A stretch of 64,000 bases of DNA from Pontibacter aydingkolensis. GTDB taxonomy: Bacteria; Bacteroidota; Bacteroidia; Cytophagales; Hymenobacteraceae. Positions 1-8,890 of this stretch are shown here, in pieces. The notes under the pieces were generated by a model. It did no database searches. It saw only the letters and a list, made by a program, of their open reading frames with translations, and had not been told where the DNA came from. The stretch spans positions 62,001-126,000 of the forward strand of contig NZ_JAHYXK010000004.1 of assembly GCF_019443125.1 (NCBI RefSeq). The letters run 5' to 3'. Each line of letters begins with the position of its first letter. Within the stretch, counting starts at the first letter, position 1. The position numbers and the translations under genes were made by a program.

Positions 1-1006
1 GTGGCGCAGAGTGCGCGTTTATGCCTTTGCTGATGCGGTCCATGCCGTTGCAGTCTACAGTATTGTTGGGATTAAGCTGCACATCATTGATAAAGCCCAT
101 GTTGTTCATGCCCTGACGTTGGTCAGGGTTACAGAATGGCCAGCCATAGTTACCGCCATCGCGCACCAGCGTTATCCCTTCCGGTGGATTATTATCAACA
201 TAGCTCTGTATTACTTTACCGTAATTGCCGGTACCGTCATTAAATGGGTAGGCAATATTGTCGCGCTGGTTCAGGGTTACCCACAGGTTGTTTGTACCCG
301 GCACAAAAGCCAGGCCTTCTGCGTTGCGGATCCCCTCTGCAAACAGGCGGCCACCTGTACCGTCGGCATTATACTGGTAAATGGCGCCGCGTTTCGGGTT
401 GCTCTGTGTATCTTCTATGCAGGCGTTGCATGTAGAAGCAATGGATACATAAAGCTTGTTATTACCATCGAGGGCAATGTTTTTGAGCACATGGCCATAC
501 TTGCCTTGTAACTCAGATAAACTTTCGTCGGGCAGATTGGCTACAATAACCTGCTTATTCTGGCCCCGCTTGTCGCCGTTTGTGTAAGTGTAACGGATTA
601 TCTGGTTCTTCTCAGCAATATACACATACTGCGTAGTTCCTATTTTATGGAACACAATGTCGTGAGGGCGCTGCAAACCATCAGCAAAATCAAATTCTTC
701 CAGGCCTCCACCTTGTAACTGCCTTATCCCTTTAATTTTACCATCCCAGGGCATCGATACAAACAAATCGCCATTGGGGGCTACAGCCATAAAGCGTACG
801 CCACTTACCCTGGCAAACACCTCCAGTTTAAAATCCGGTGGTATAGTTGCAAAGCGATCCACGGCAAAAACGCCGGAACGCATAGTCTGTGGCACATCGA
901 TTTTAACAGTAACAGAAGCAGCCTGAGGTGTATTTTGGGCTTGTGCTGCAAGTGGCAAAGCAAGTACCAGGGCAGCAAATAAGTTGAGTAGATATTTTAA
1001 GGGCAT
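1..1006 (-). CDS. Secreted sorbosone/glucose dehydrogenase-like beta-propeller protein, partial
   Basis: An open frame of 335 codons reads from ATG at 1006 to the window edge with no stop, so the C-terminus is missing. The N-terminus (MPLKYLLNLFAALVLALPLA) is a classic Sec signal peptide with likely cleavage after an A-Q-A stretch. The body has the strand-turn texture of PQQ-dependent sugar dehydrogenase-like six-bladed propellers: NGDLFVSMPWDG, LQRPHDIVF, a Cys-rich SICSTCNAC-like stretch around residue 180, GIRNAEGLAF, and DGGNYGWPFCNPDQ near the end, which is typical of the sorbosone dehydrogenase branch. Such proteins oxidise sugars in the periplasm or outside the cell with PQQ; no PQQ synthesis gene is visible here. 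Family placement is good, substrate unknown. Confidence 0.8.
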   Translation of the reverse strand, partial: MPLKYLLNLFAALVLALPLAAQAQNTPQAASVTVKIDVPQTMRSGVFAVDRFATIPPDFKLEVFARVSGVRFMAVAPNGDLFVSMPWDGKIKGIRQLQGGGLEEFDFADGLQRPHDIVFHKIGTTQYVYIAEKNQIIRYTYTNGDKRGQNKQVIVANLPDESLSELQGKYGHVLKNIALDGNNKLYVSIASTCNACIEDTQSNPKRGAIYQYNADGTGGRLFAEGIRNAEGLAFVPGTNNLWVTLNQRDNIAYPFNDGTGNYGKVIQSYVDNNPPEGITLVRDGGNYGWPFCNPDQRQGMNNMGFINDVQLNPNNTVDCNGMDRISKGINAHSAP

Positions 1007-1018
1007 AGTATAAGCGTT

Positions 1019-1050
1019 GTATCCAGACTTCCTTGTATCCAGACTTCCTT
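1019..1050. repeat. Perfect 16-bp tandem duplication
   Basis: Two abutting exact copies of GTATCCAGACTTCCTT (1019-1034 and 1035-1050) lie just upstream of the minus-strand propeller gene, 12 bases before its start codon. They probably arose by replication slippage and would lie in the 5' leader or promoter of that gene. Confidence 0.85.
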
Positions 1051-1412
1051 TTATCTGATTTTGGGTGGAAAGGTTGCAGCTGGAAAGTATAATTTAGTAA
1101 GTAATTTGCCGTGTATAAGTTGACTGGTGATAAGGTATCCAACTGACCCTCTCCCGAAACAAGTCCGGGATCTTTGACTTGTCTAAGGCACAGAGTACTG
1201 CTGTTAGTCCTGAAATGTAAGCTCTTTAGCTTTTGCTTAACCTACCTCCTGCCAAGATCTTTCCAAAATGACAAAAGGGAATGACTTTAACTATTGTGAT
1301 GGCAGATGAAAGAGTAAATATGAATTCCCCACTTAGGGTTAGTGGGAACGAGAGTGTGAAACTAGTGAGCGTAGCTCTAAGGAGTTTTAGGGGTAGCCGG
1401 ACCAGGCAACGC
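1051..1412. other. Intergenic stretch without a recognisable gene
   Basis: I see no convincing coding frame, RNA gene or mobile element here. It separates the propeller gene from the terminator of the aminopeptidase gene and should contain the promoter of the former, but no TANNTTTG box could be placed with confidence. Confidence 0.5.
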
Positions 1413-1454
1413 AAAAGAAAAAAGCGGTTATACTTCAAGAAGTATAAACGCTTT
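1413..1454 (-). terminator. Rho-independent terminator of the aminopeptidase P gene
   Basis: Arms 1421-1436 and 1439-1454 form a 16-bp stem with one mismatch and a 2-nt loop. Read on the minus strand it is followed by a T-rich tract (TTTTTTCTTTTG), about 20 bases after the stop codon of the minus-strand gene. The stem itself is built on the heptamer TATACTT and its complement. Confidence 0.85.
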
Positions 1455-1474
1455 AAACAATCAGAAATCGATAA

Positions 1475-3253
1475 TTAAATTGCCTTCGCCTTTTCTTTCA
1501 GCCAAGCCAGTTCTTCTGCTGTTAAGTGCGGGCCTAGCTTTTCCACTACCTTTTGGTGATATTCATTCAGCCATTTTACCTGGTGTGCCTCCAGCAATTC
1601 CTTTTTAACTGGCGTAGTATCGATCAGGGCAAGCGTGAGGTGCTCAAAAGTATAAAACTCGGCAAAATCGTTTGTTTCATCCTTCACCGTCAGCACCAGG
1701 TTTTCGATACGGATGCCGTGCTTGCCTTCACGGTAAATACCAGGCTCCACAGACGAAATCATGCCTAACTCAAGCGGCACATCGGTAGGCGTTGGGTTAA
1801 GTACATGCGGCCCTTCATGCACGTTGAGGAAGAAGCCTACACCGTGGCCGGTGCCGTGGCCGTAGTTGCGGGCATAGTCCCACAACGGCTTGCGGGTGAT
1901 GGCATCTATCTGGTAGCCTTTAGTGCCTTTTGGGTAACGTGCCGTAGAGCCGTCTATCATGCCTTTCAGCACCAGTGTATAATCTACACTTTCCTCTTCT
2001 GTCAGGTTGCCTAAGGATACCACCCGTGTGATATCGGTAGTACCGGAAGTATACTGTCCACCAGAGTCTACCAGGAAAAGGCCATCCGGCTGCAGCTCTG
2101 CATCACTTTCTTCGGTTACTCTGTAGTGCGGTAGTGCGCCGTGTGCTTTATAACCCGATATTGTATCAAAGCTTTCACCTACAAATCCTTCTTGCTCAGC
2201 TCTAAACTCACGTACTTTATCTACTACTGTCAACTCCGTAATTCTGGTCTTTCCGATATTCTCTTCCAGCCATTTAAAGAAACGTGTTAAGGCTACACCG
2301 TCTTTCACCATAGTCTGGCGCGTGAACTCTGCTTCTGCATCGTTTTTCTGGGCCTTAAAATAAGTGGTAGGGTTGATATCCTGTACCACACGCATCGACT
2401 TTAGCAGAAGCTTGTACAAGGCATAGCAGTTGCGGCGTGGATCAATAAAAATACTGGCACTGCCAGGTAAACTTATGATGGCTTTCTCGATCAGGTCGTA
2501 TGGTTCCAACTCTACTCCGGCTTTATGTAGCCGCTGCTGGTCTTCTTCTGAAAGTTTGGCCGCATCCATAAACAGCATAGCTTTATCCTGGCTGATTAGC
2601 GCGAAGCTAAGCACCACCGGATTGCACTTTACATCTGAGCCACGCATGTTAAACAACCAGGCCAGATCATCCAAAGAAGATATCAGGTGGTAATCGGCTC
2701 TATACTTTTTAAGGGCAGTGCGCAGCCTTTGCAGTTTGCTCTCCATCGACTCTCCTGTTACCTCCTCGCCTAACAGGAATGCAGGCGATGCAGGTAGCGA
2801 AGGCCGATCATGCCAGATCGGGTCAAGGTAATCTCGGTCGCTATTAATTTTAAGGCCAAGCGGTACAAGTTCAGCCTCCAGTAGCTGTGCCAGGCTAACT
2901 GAGATCAATTTTGCGTCATAGGCTACAGTTGCGCCTTCAGGCAAAAGCTCTGCCAGCCAGCCAATATATTCCGGTGCATTCTGCACCCTTAATTTTGCCA
3001 GCTCAAAGCCTGTACCTTCTAACTGCTCGTTTGCCTGTACAAAATAGCGTGCATCCGTCCAGAGATGGGCTGCATCTTCTGTAATAACTAACGTGCCTGC
3101 CGAGCCTGTAAAGCCTGAAGCAAAGGCAATACACTTATACCTGTCTGGAACATACTCACTTATGTGCGGATCTGCCGATGGAATGATGTAGGCACTTATG
3201 CCCTCGCCTTTCATCTGGCTTCGGATGGCTGCTAGTTTCTCTTGGTAGGTCAT
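1475..3253 (-). CDS. pepP: Aminopeptidase P family protein (M24B metallopeptidase)
   Basis: Cleaves N-terminal residues followed by proline; cytosolic, dinuclear metal enzyme. The 592-aa length matches the long, three-domain form of Xaa-Pro aminopeptidase, with two creatinase-like N-terminal domains and a C-terminal pita-bread domain. Metal-ligand motifs are visible: LVDSGGQYTSGTTDITRV (Asp ligands), GTGHGVGFFLNVHEGP (His) and SVEPGIYREGKHGIRIENL (Glu ligands). There is no signal peptide. It is a single gene transcribed away from the kinase operon, closed by its own hairpin terminator. Family assignment is firm; the symbol is by family only. Confidence 0.93.
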   Translation of the reverse strand: MTYQEKLAAIRSQMKGEGISAYIIPSADPHISEYVPDRYKCIAFASGFTGSAGTLVITEDAAHLWTDARYFVQANEQLEGTGFELAKLRVQNAPEYIGWLAELLPEGATVAYDAKLISVSLAQLLEAELVPLGLKINSDRDYLDPIWHDRPSLPASPAFLLGEEVTGESMESKLQRLRTALKKYRADYHLISSLDDLAWLFNMRGSDVKCNPVVLSFALISQDKAMLFMDAAKLSEEDQQRLHKAGVELEPYDLIEKAIISLPGSASIFIDPRRNCYALYKLLLKSMRVVQDINPTTYFKAQKNDAEAEFTRQTMVKDGVALTRFFKWLEENIGKTRITELTVVDKVREFRAEQEGFVGESFDTISGYKAHGALPHYRVTEESDAELQPDGLFLVDSGGQYTSGTTDITRVVSLGNLTEEESVDYTLVLKGMIDGSTARYPKGTKGYQIDAITRKPLWDYARNYGHGTGHGVGFFLNVHEGPHVLNPTPTDVPLELGMISSVEPGIYREGKHGIRIENLVLTVKDETNDFAEFYTFEHLTLALIDTTPVKKELLEAHQVKWLNEYHQKVVEKLGPHLTAEELAWLKEKAKAI

Positions 3254-3477
3254 GTATAAATCAGTTTTCGGTTTGAAGCAAATTAAGGAAAGATGGGGAG
3301 AAATGCCGAAGAACTTTATTTTTCGCTTATCTAACCCAATTGCTTAAGGCAAATATTAGAATAAGCTATATAATCCGGGTAATATATAATTATTAATTTT
3401 CAACAAATTAAGTACATAACACGCTTTTAACTTCAAAAAATTAACCAAATTTGCGCTTTCATTTATCCTGCTAACCA

Positions 3478-6096
3478 GTGTTAAATAAGTTTTTAGCTTC
3501 AGGCTCCCGCAATTTAAAAATCAAGATTTTAGCTAGCCTTGGCTTAACGCTTGTACTTGCCCTACCTATACAGCTTTTCTCACTAGAGTTAAATAAAGAC
3601 CTGCATGAGACGCAGGACCTTGTTTCTCATACACACGAAGTGATGCTCAAGCTTGAGGACATAAATACCGGGCTTACTGTCCTGGAAAGCAACACCAGGG
3701 GTTACGTTATTAGCAGAAACACCTCCTTCCTTGCCAACCACAGTGAATTAAAGATTAGTATACTTGCAAAACTAGCCACTATTCAGCAGCTCACATCCGA
3801 CAACCCTTCTCAGCAGCAAAAGATAGATCAGATAAGGCCGTACATTAATGCCAAGGTAAAGTTCACCGACTCTACCATAAAGCACGATGAGCAAACAGGA
3901 ATTGCCATGATCAGCTCAGGGTATGGGAAACAGTTAATGGACACCATCCGTGAACAGCTAAAAGGCATAGAGCAAACTGAGATAGATTTGCTGCAACAGA
4001 GGATGGAGGAAAGCGAGGAACTCTCCGATTATGTAAACATCATCAATATCATAACCACACTCCTCATTGTGCTGGTTATACTTGCTGCGGTGGTGTTTAT
4101 TTTTATTGATATTAATAAGCGTGAAATTTTAGAGTCTGAGTTACGTGAAAATGAATCCAGGTTAAAGCAGTTTTTCGAAGCACTGCCAATCGGAATTACT
4201 GTTAGAGATGCCGCCGGAGACCTCTTTTTCACTAACAAGCAGGGAAGAGATACACTGCATAAAATTTTCCAGGATGGCCCTACTCATAACTTGCAACAAC
4301 TGGTTAAAGACCATAGAGTAATCAAAGCAGGTACAGACGAACTTTATCCGCTGGAAGAAATGCCTGTAATGAAAGCCCTTACAGGCAGTAGTTCTATGGT
4401 GGATAACATTGAGATCCGAAACCATGATAATAGTATACTTCTGTCCGAAATGGCAAGCCCTGTATACAATAGTCAGCAGGAAATTGTGTATGCTATAGCA
4501 GCTTTTGATGATATAACGAACCGCAAAAAAGAGGAGTTTGAGTTAAAGCAGGCAAAAAAGGCAGCAGAAGAGTCTTCGTTGGCAAAAGAACGCTTCCTGG
4601 CAAATATGAGCCATGAGATTCGTACCCCGATGAACGCCATACTTGGCTTTACAAACCTGTTGCACCGCTCTCCCCTGGATGCAGAGCAACAGCAGTTCGT
4701 TGAAGCCATTCGATCATCAGGTGAAAATCTGCTCACCATAATCAACGACATACTGGACGTATCAAAAATACAGGCTGGCATGATGCAGCTGGAAGAGATA
4801 CCTTTCGGCTTAAAACCGCTTTTCGAGTCGCTGCAGGTTTTGCTACAGAACAGCGCCCACGACAAGAGCCTGAAGCTAACTATAAATTGCCAGGAGCAAG
4901 TGCCGTGGTTACTCATCGGAGACCCCGTAAGGCTTACTCAGATCATGTATAATCTGATACAGAATGCCATTAAATTTACCTCGAAAGGAGGAGTTTCTGT
5001 GGATGCGCGTGTTAAAGAGCAGGATCTGGGCCAGAGTTGGATAGAAATTACCGTTTCGGATACCGGCATTGGTATTTCGCAGGATAAGCTCGACAGTATT
5101 TTTGAGCGCTTTAGCCAGGCCACAACAACTACTACCCGTGAGTTTGGCGGTACCGGTCTGGGCTTAACAATTGTAAAAAGCCTGATAGAGCTACAAGGCG
5201 GTAAAATAAGTATAGACTCTGTTTTGGGCAAGGGTTCTATCTTTACGGTTTTGCTTCCTTATAAAAATGCCTCAGAAAACGACCTTATACTTTACAGCGA
5301 ACAATCTCATTTAGAGGCAGGTACAGTTCAGCTTAAACTTCATGTGTTAGTAGCTGAAGATAACCTCCTGAACCAAAAGCTTGCCTATAGAGTTTTGAGC
5401 GATATGGGCTTCACTGTTGAGATAGCCTCGAATGGCAGCGAAGCAGTAGAATTACTTAAATCCGGCAAGCACTTCGATGTTATTCTGATGGATATACAGA
5501 TGCCTGTCATGGATGGCTACGAGGCGACCAGCATTATAAGAGAGCAGCTTACTATTGATATTCCGATTATGGCCATGACAGCACATGCTATGAGTGGTGA
5601 AAAGGAGAAGTGCATAGCGTTTGGCATGAATGATTATTTATCTAAACCATTCAAGGCCAACGAGCTGCAAAGCAAGATATACATGCTGCTTGGGGCCGAT
5701 GCCGCATCTTCAGAAACAGAATTCTCTCCGGTTGTGCCGGCACCTACAATTTATGATCTTTCTTATCTCATAAACATGTCGGGCGGCAATACAGATTTTG
5801 TAAAAGAAATGGTGAACTTGTTTCTAACACATACACCTATAGAGCTAGACAAGCTGAAACAAGCAGTAGAAGGTGAACAGCTGGCACAAGTGGTTGAAAC
5901 CGCGCATAAGTTAAAGTCTTCTGTAGCTATGATGGGAATAAAAAGTATGGCTGAAGGGCTGTCACAGCTTGAAAAACGCGCTAAAATTTCCAGTGGTCTG
6001 AATACTTTAAAGCCACTCTACGAAGAGGTTGCCCGAATAGGTGAGACAGCCATAGATGAACTAGTTACCTGGTCTAAAGCAGAAATAGAAGCATAA
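3478..6096 (+). CDS. Hybrid sensor histidine kinase with CHASE3-like sensor, PAS, HisKA, HATPase, receiver and Hpt
   Basis: Membrane phosphorelay protein of 872 aa. Order: TM helix (about 13-32), extracytoplasmic four-helix CHASE3-type segment (about 40-185), second TM (about 190-210), PAS (about 235-350), HisKA with phospho-acceptor His379 in NMSHEIRTPMNAILGF, HATPase with the DTGIGI and GTGLGL boxes, receiver with Asp672 in VILMDIQMPVMDGYE, and a C-terminal Hpt with His810 in AHKLKSSVAM. All phosphorelay residues are therefore present. The start is GTG, chosen because it directly precedes the TM helix; there is no Shine-Dalgarno. It heads an operon with a lone receiver and polysaccharide-machinery genes, which suggests it controls that machinery. 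Confidence 0.93.
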   Translation: MLNKFLASGSRNLKIKILASLGLTLVLALPIQLFSLELNKDLHETQDLVSHTHEVMLKLEDINTGLTVLESNTRGYVISRNTSFLANHSELKISILAKLATIQQLTSDNPSQQQKIDQIRPYINAKVKFTDSTIKHDEQTGIAMISSGYGKQLMDTIREQLKGIEQTEIDLLQQRMEESEELSDYVNIINIITTLLIVLVILAAVVFIFIDINKREILESELRENESRLKQFFEALPIGITVRDAAGDLFFTNKQGRDTLHKIFQDGPTHNLQQLVKDHRVIKAGTDELYPLEEMPVMKALTGSSSMVDNIEIRNHDNSILLSEMASPVYNSQQEIVYAIAAFDDITNRKKEEFELKQAKKAAEESSLAKERFLANMSHEIRTPMNAILGFTNLLHRSPLDAEQQQFVEAIRSSGENLLTIINDILDVSKIQAGMMQLEEIPFGLKPLFESLQVLLQNSAHDKSLKLTINCQEQVPWLLIGDPVRLTQIMYNLIQNAIKFTSKGGVSVDARVKEQDLGQSWIEITVSDTGIGISQDKLDSIFERFSQATTTTTREFGGTGLGLTIVKSLIELQGGKISIDSVLGKGSIFTVLLPYKNASENDLILYSEQSHLEAGTVQLKLHVLVAEDNLLNQKLAYRVLSDMGFTVEIASNGSEAVELLKSGKHFDVILMDIQMPVMDGYEATSIIREQLTIDIPIMAMTAHAMSGEKEKCIAFGMNDYLSKPFKANELQSKIYMLLGADAASSETEFSPVVPAPTIYDLSYLINMSGGNTDFVKEMVNLFLTHTPIELDKLKQAVEGEQLAQVVETAHKLKSSVAMMGIKSMAEGLSQLEKRAKISSGLNTLKPLYEEVARIGETAIDELVTWSKAEIEA

Positions 6097-6198
6097 TTGT
6101 AATTTCGCTGGTAAAGCCTTAAAGTATAGCAGCTTAATAGCCTTGCCTTATTATTAGACAATTTGCTTGTTAATTTTTAAATAAAGATTCTACACATT

Positions 6199-6567
6199 AT
6201 GATCCTGATAGTTGAGGACGATGAAATGATATTGAGAGCGCTGGAATTCAGGTTAAAGAAGGACGGCTACGAAGTAACAGCGGCAAGAAATGGCAAAGAG
6301 GCAATCGAAAACTTGAAAACTTCTTCCTTTAAACTTGTAATCACAGATCTGATGCTGCCATTTATAATGGGCATGGAGCTTCTCTCATACATCAAAACCA
6401 ACCACCCTAATGTACCGGTTATAGTACTGTCTGGTGCCGATGAGGAAACAACTGTGATCGATGCCTTTAAATTAGGAGCCGACGATTTTATAGCCAAACC
6501 TTTTAGTCCTGGAGAGCTGTCGCTGCGGGTAAAAAGGCTTTTAGTACGTCAGCCTTACGCTGGATGA
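6199..6567 (+). CDS. Single-domain response regulator
   Basis: 122 aa consisting of a receiver domain only. The acidic pair D7-D8, phospho-acceptor D50 (VITDLMLP), the S/T position (IVLSGAD) and the conserved Lys (FIAKPFSPGEL) are all present, so it should be phosphorylatable. There is no DNA-binding or enzymatic output domain. Its stop overlaps the ATG of the next gene (ATGA), so it is translationally coupled to the YaiO-like barrel gene. It is probably the phosphorylation target of the Hpt domain of the upstream kinase and may act by protein contact, for example with the HEAT protein or the synthase. That partner assignment is inference. Confidence 0.9.
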   Translation: MILIVEDDEMILRALEFRLKKDGYEVTAARNGKEAIENLKTSSFKLVITDLMLPFIMGMELLSYIKTNHPNVPVIVLSGADEETTVIDAFKLGADDFIAKPFSPGELSLRVKRLLVRQPYAG

Positions 6568-7796
6568 GTCTGTTACAAAAAGTAAAACTGTTTGCTGTTA
6601 TTTCATTTGTAATAGTGGCAGGCACAGTTAGTGCTCAATCAACTGTAAACGCAGATTCGCTGCTGCAACAGGCACAACAGGCAGCACAGCAGGGCAACTA
6701 TAACACTAGCCGCAAACTAGCCAGAAAGGTACTGGTTGTAGCTCCTGCATATACTGATGCGGCCATACTTATAGGCAATACCTACACCTGGGAGCAGAAG
6801 TATGACTCTGCCAGCGCCGTACTAAAACCGCTCTTGGCCACTGCCCCATCACATGCCGAAGTATACCTGGCTCTTGCCCAGTTGGGTCTCCGATCCAAAG
6901 AACATCCTGAAGTTATACTTTCTTATGTAGACAAAGGATTAGCTATCGCTCCGCAATCGCAGGAGCTTTTGGAATATAAGATCGGTGCATTAATTGAACT
7001 AAAAAAGTATAAAGAAGCCGACCAACTGCTGGAGTCGCTGACTGAAAAAGGTATTACGTATAAAAATATTAAAGCGCAGTTGCACAACCTGGCAAGTATA
7101 AACAGTATTCGTACAGAGTATCAGTATGCCACATTTAACACAAATATACCAGACTGGCACCTGGCTTCTTTGGAGTATACCCGCCTGATCAAGCCCGGAA
7201 GTATAAGCGGCAGAGTTAACTATGCCAACCGCTTTGAGCAGCAGGCACTGCAGGGCGAGTTGGATTTCTGGCCAAGGCTAAATGACAAAACTTATCTCTA
7301 TCTGAATGCCGGCTTTTCTGCCAGCAAGCTTTTCCCGGATTACCGTGCCGGCCTGGAAGTGTACCGAAAGCTGCCACTTAACATGGAAGTATCTTTGGGA
7401 GCGCGTACATTAGTTTACTCCAACGAAACCATATGGCTTTATACAGGCCACATTGGCAAATACTGGGGCAAATACTGGGCAGGCATCAGGCCATTTATAC
7501 AGCAGCAACATAGAAAAGTACAGGCGACAGGTATAATTCAGCTAAGAAGATACTTAATAGATGAAGACCAACACCTGACATTAACCTTAGCCAAAGGCAG
7601 CACTCCTGCCACACAGGTTGGTTTACAGGAAATTAACAGACTGGATGCCAGCAGAGTGGGCATAGAAAGCAGGTTCAGGCTCGGGAACAGTTGTTACTGG
7701 GGTGCTTTGTTACAGTACGAGCACGAAGAGCTAAGCAAAGAAAGCTCACGTAACCGCTACACTACCAGCTTTTCGCTGCAATACAGGTTTGAGTAA
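6564..7796 (+). CDS. TPR protein with YaiO-family outer-membrane beta-barrel
   Basis: 410 aa. A signal peptide (about 1-25, cleaved after VSAQS-like sequence) is followed by a TPR-like helical array (about 30-190; QQAQQAAQQGNYNTSRKLA, AYTDAAILIGNTYTWEQKYD, SYVDKGLAIAPQSQELLEYK) and then a C-terminal barrel (about 195-410) rich in alternating aromatic strands (TEYQYATFNTN, GELDFWPRLNDKTYLYLNAG) that ends in QYRFE with the terminal aromatic signature of OM barrels. This is the YaiO-type layout, and the TPR-plus-barrel plan parallels PgaA, the exporter of poly-GlcNAc. The start overlaps the receiver gene by 4 bases and its stop overlaps the HEAT gene start (TAATG). Confidence 0.85.
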   Translation: MSLLQKVKLFAVISFVIVAGTVSAQSTVNADSLLQQAQQAAQQGNYNTSRKLARKVLVVAPAYTDAAILIGNTYTWEQKYDSASAVLKPLLATAPSHAEVYLALAQLGLRSKEHPEVILSYVDKGLAIAPQSQELLEYKIGALIELKKYKEADQLLESLTEKGITYKNIKAQLHNLASINSIRTEYQYATFNTNIPDWHLASLEYTRLIKPGSISGRVNYANRFEQQALQGELDFWPRLNDKTYLYLNAGFSASKLFPDYRAGLEVYRKLPLNMEVSLGARTLVYSNETIWLYTGHIGKYWGKYWAGIRPFIQQQHRKVQATGIIQLRRYLIDEDQHLTLTLAKGSTPATQVGLQEINRLDASRVGIESRFRLGNSCYWGALLQYEHEELSKESSRNRYTTSFSLQYRFE

Positions 7797-8890
7797 TGGA
7801 GCAAACTTTACTAGACATACTTCCTGCCATAGATGATAAGCTTGTTCAGTTTAACCTTTACCTTACTGCCGGTTTCGTAGGGCTTACGCTTGGCCTTATT
7901 GCATTTATACTTTTAAGCAGGTTGCGCTACGGCTTTAGGTTTACCCGCCGCCGAAGAACAGAGGAGGATATACAAATCTTTCTTACTTCCTACATTTTTG
8001 AAGACCATACCGATGAGGACGCCCTGACAGCTTTTGCCAGCCATTATATTCAGAAAAGAGGGCACCGCCAAATCGTGCTAGAAAACATTGTATCGCTTCA
8101 CAAAAACCTCATCGGTGAATCTGCCGATAAGCTCAGGCATCTGTATCAGCAGTTGGGCTTGCAGCAATATTGCAAGCAAAAACTATATTCCGGATATTGG
8201 CACGAAATAGCCAAGGGCATCAGCGAACTGGCTGACATGGGTATAAATAAGTATAGCGAACTGATCCGTACATTTATCAACCATCCTCATCCCACCCTTC
8301 GCTCTGAGGCACAAATCGCACTGCTAAAGCTTAAGTCTGATGCACCGTTTTCTTTTCTGGATGACCTGAAAGAGCCTCTCCTGGATTGGCAACAACTGCA
8401 GTTGGCACGAGCTGCTTATAAATCACATGTTCTAACAATCCCGAATTTTGAACGCTGGCTGGGTAGCAAAGAGGAAAGTATAGTTATTTTCTGCCTCCGG
8501 ATGATCTCATTCTATGGGCAGCACAGCGCTTCTGATACAATACTTGGTTTGCTGCAGCATCCGTCTGCCAAAGTACGGGAGGAGGCCATTATTACGCTGC
8601 GTCAACTGGAGACCTGCGATGCTGTGCCGATGCTTACTAACATGTTCGCCAACGAAAGTACCGATATTCAATTAGAGATATTAAGAACACTCCCTGCCAT
8701 TAGTGACAGGCAAAGTATACCATTTTTTGAGCAAATATTAGGCGTTGAGAACAGACGTCTGCAGTTGGCTGCTGCCAGAGCCTTGTGCCAAAGCGGCCAG
8801 GAAGGCAAAAGCAAAGTACTGGCGATAAAAAATAACCCGGAACACGCGTTGCAGCAACTGGCGGCGACTGCACTTAGCTACAAAGTATGA
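7796..8890 (+). CDS. Membrane-anchored HEAT-repeat protein
   Basis: 364 aa with one N-terminal TM helix (about 19-41) followed by a basic RRRR-type cytoplasmic border. From about residue 150 onward it consists of helical HEAT-like repeats (HPHPTLRSEAQIALLKL, HPSAKVREEAIITLRQLE, NRRLQLAAARALCQSGQEGK). HEAT arrays are protein-protein scaffolds; here the domain is predicted to be cytoplasmic. It sits between the barrel and the synthase with 1- and 4-base overlaps to its neighbours, so it most likely bridges or regulates the synthase. No enzymatic motif is seen. Confidence 0.8.
   Translation: MEQTLLDILPAIDDKLVQFNLYLTAGFVGLTLGLIAFILLSRLRYGFRFTRRRRTEEDIQIFLTSYIFEDHTDEDALTAFASHYIQKRGHRQIVLENIVSLHKNLIGESADKLRHLYQQLGLQQYCKQKLYSGYWHEIAKGISELADMGINKYSELIRTFINHPHPTLRSEAQIALLKLKSDAPFSFLDDLKEPLLDWQQLQLARAAYKSHVLTIPNFERWLGSKEESIVIFCLRMISFYGQHSASDTILGLLQHPSAKVREEAIITLRQLETCDAVPMLTNMFANESTDIQLEILRTLPAISDRQSIPFFEQILGVENRRLQLAAARALCQSGQEGKSKVLAIKNNPEHALQQLAATALSYKV

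Noticed and set aside
11..511. Plus-strand open frame of 166 codons at the left edge
   Set aside because: It lies opposite the clearly coding minus-strand propeller frame, which has a signal peptide and family motifs; the plus-strand product resembles nothing.
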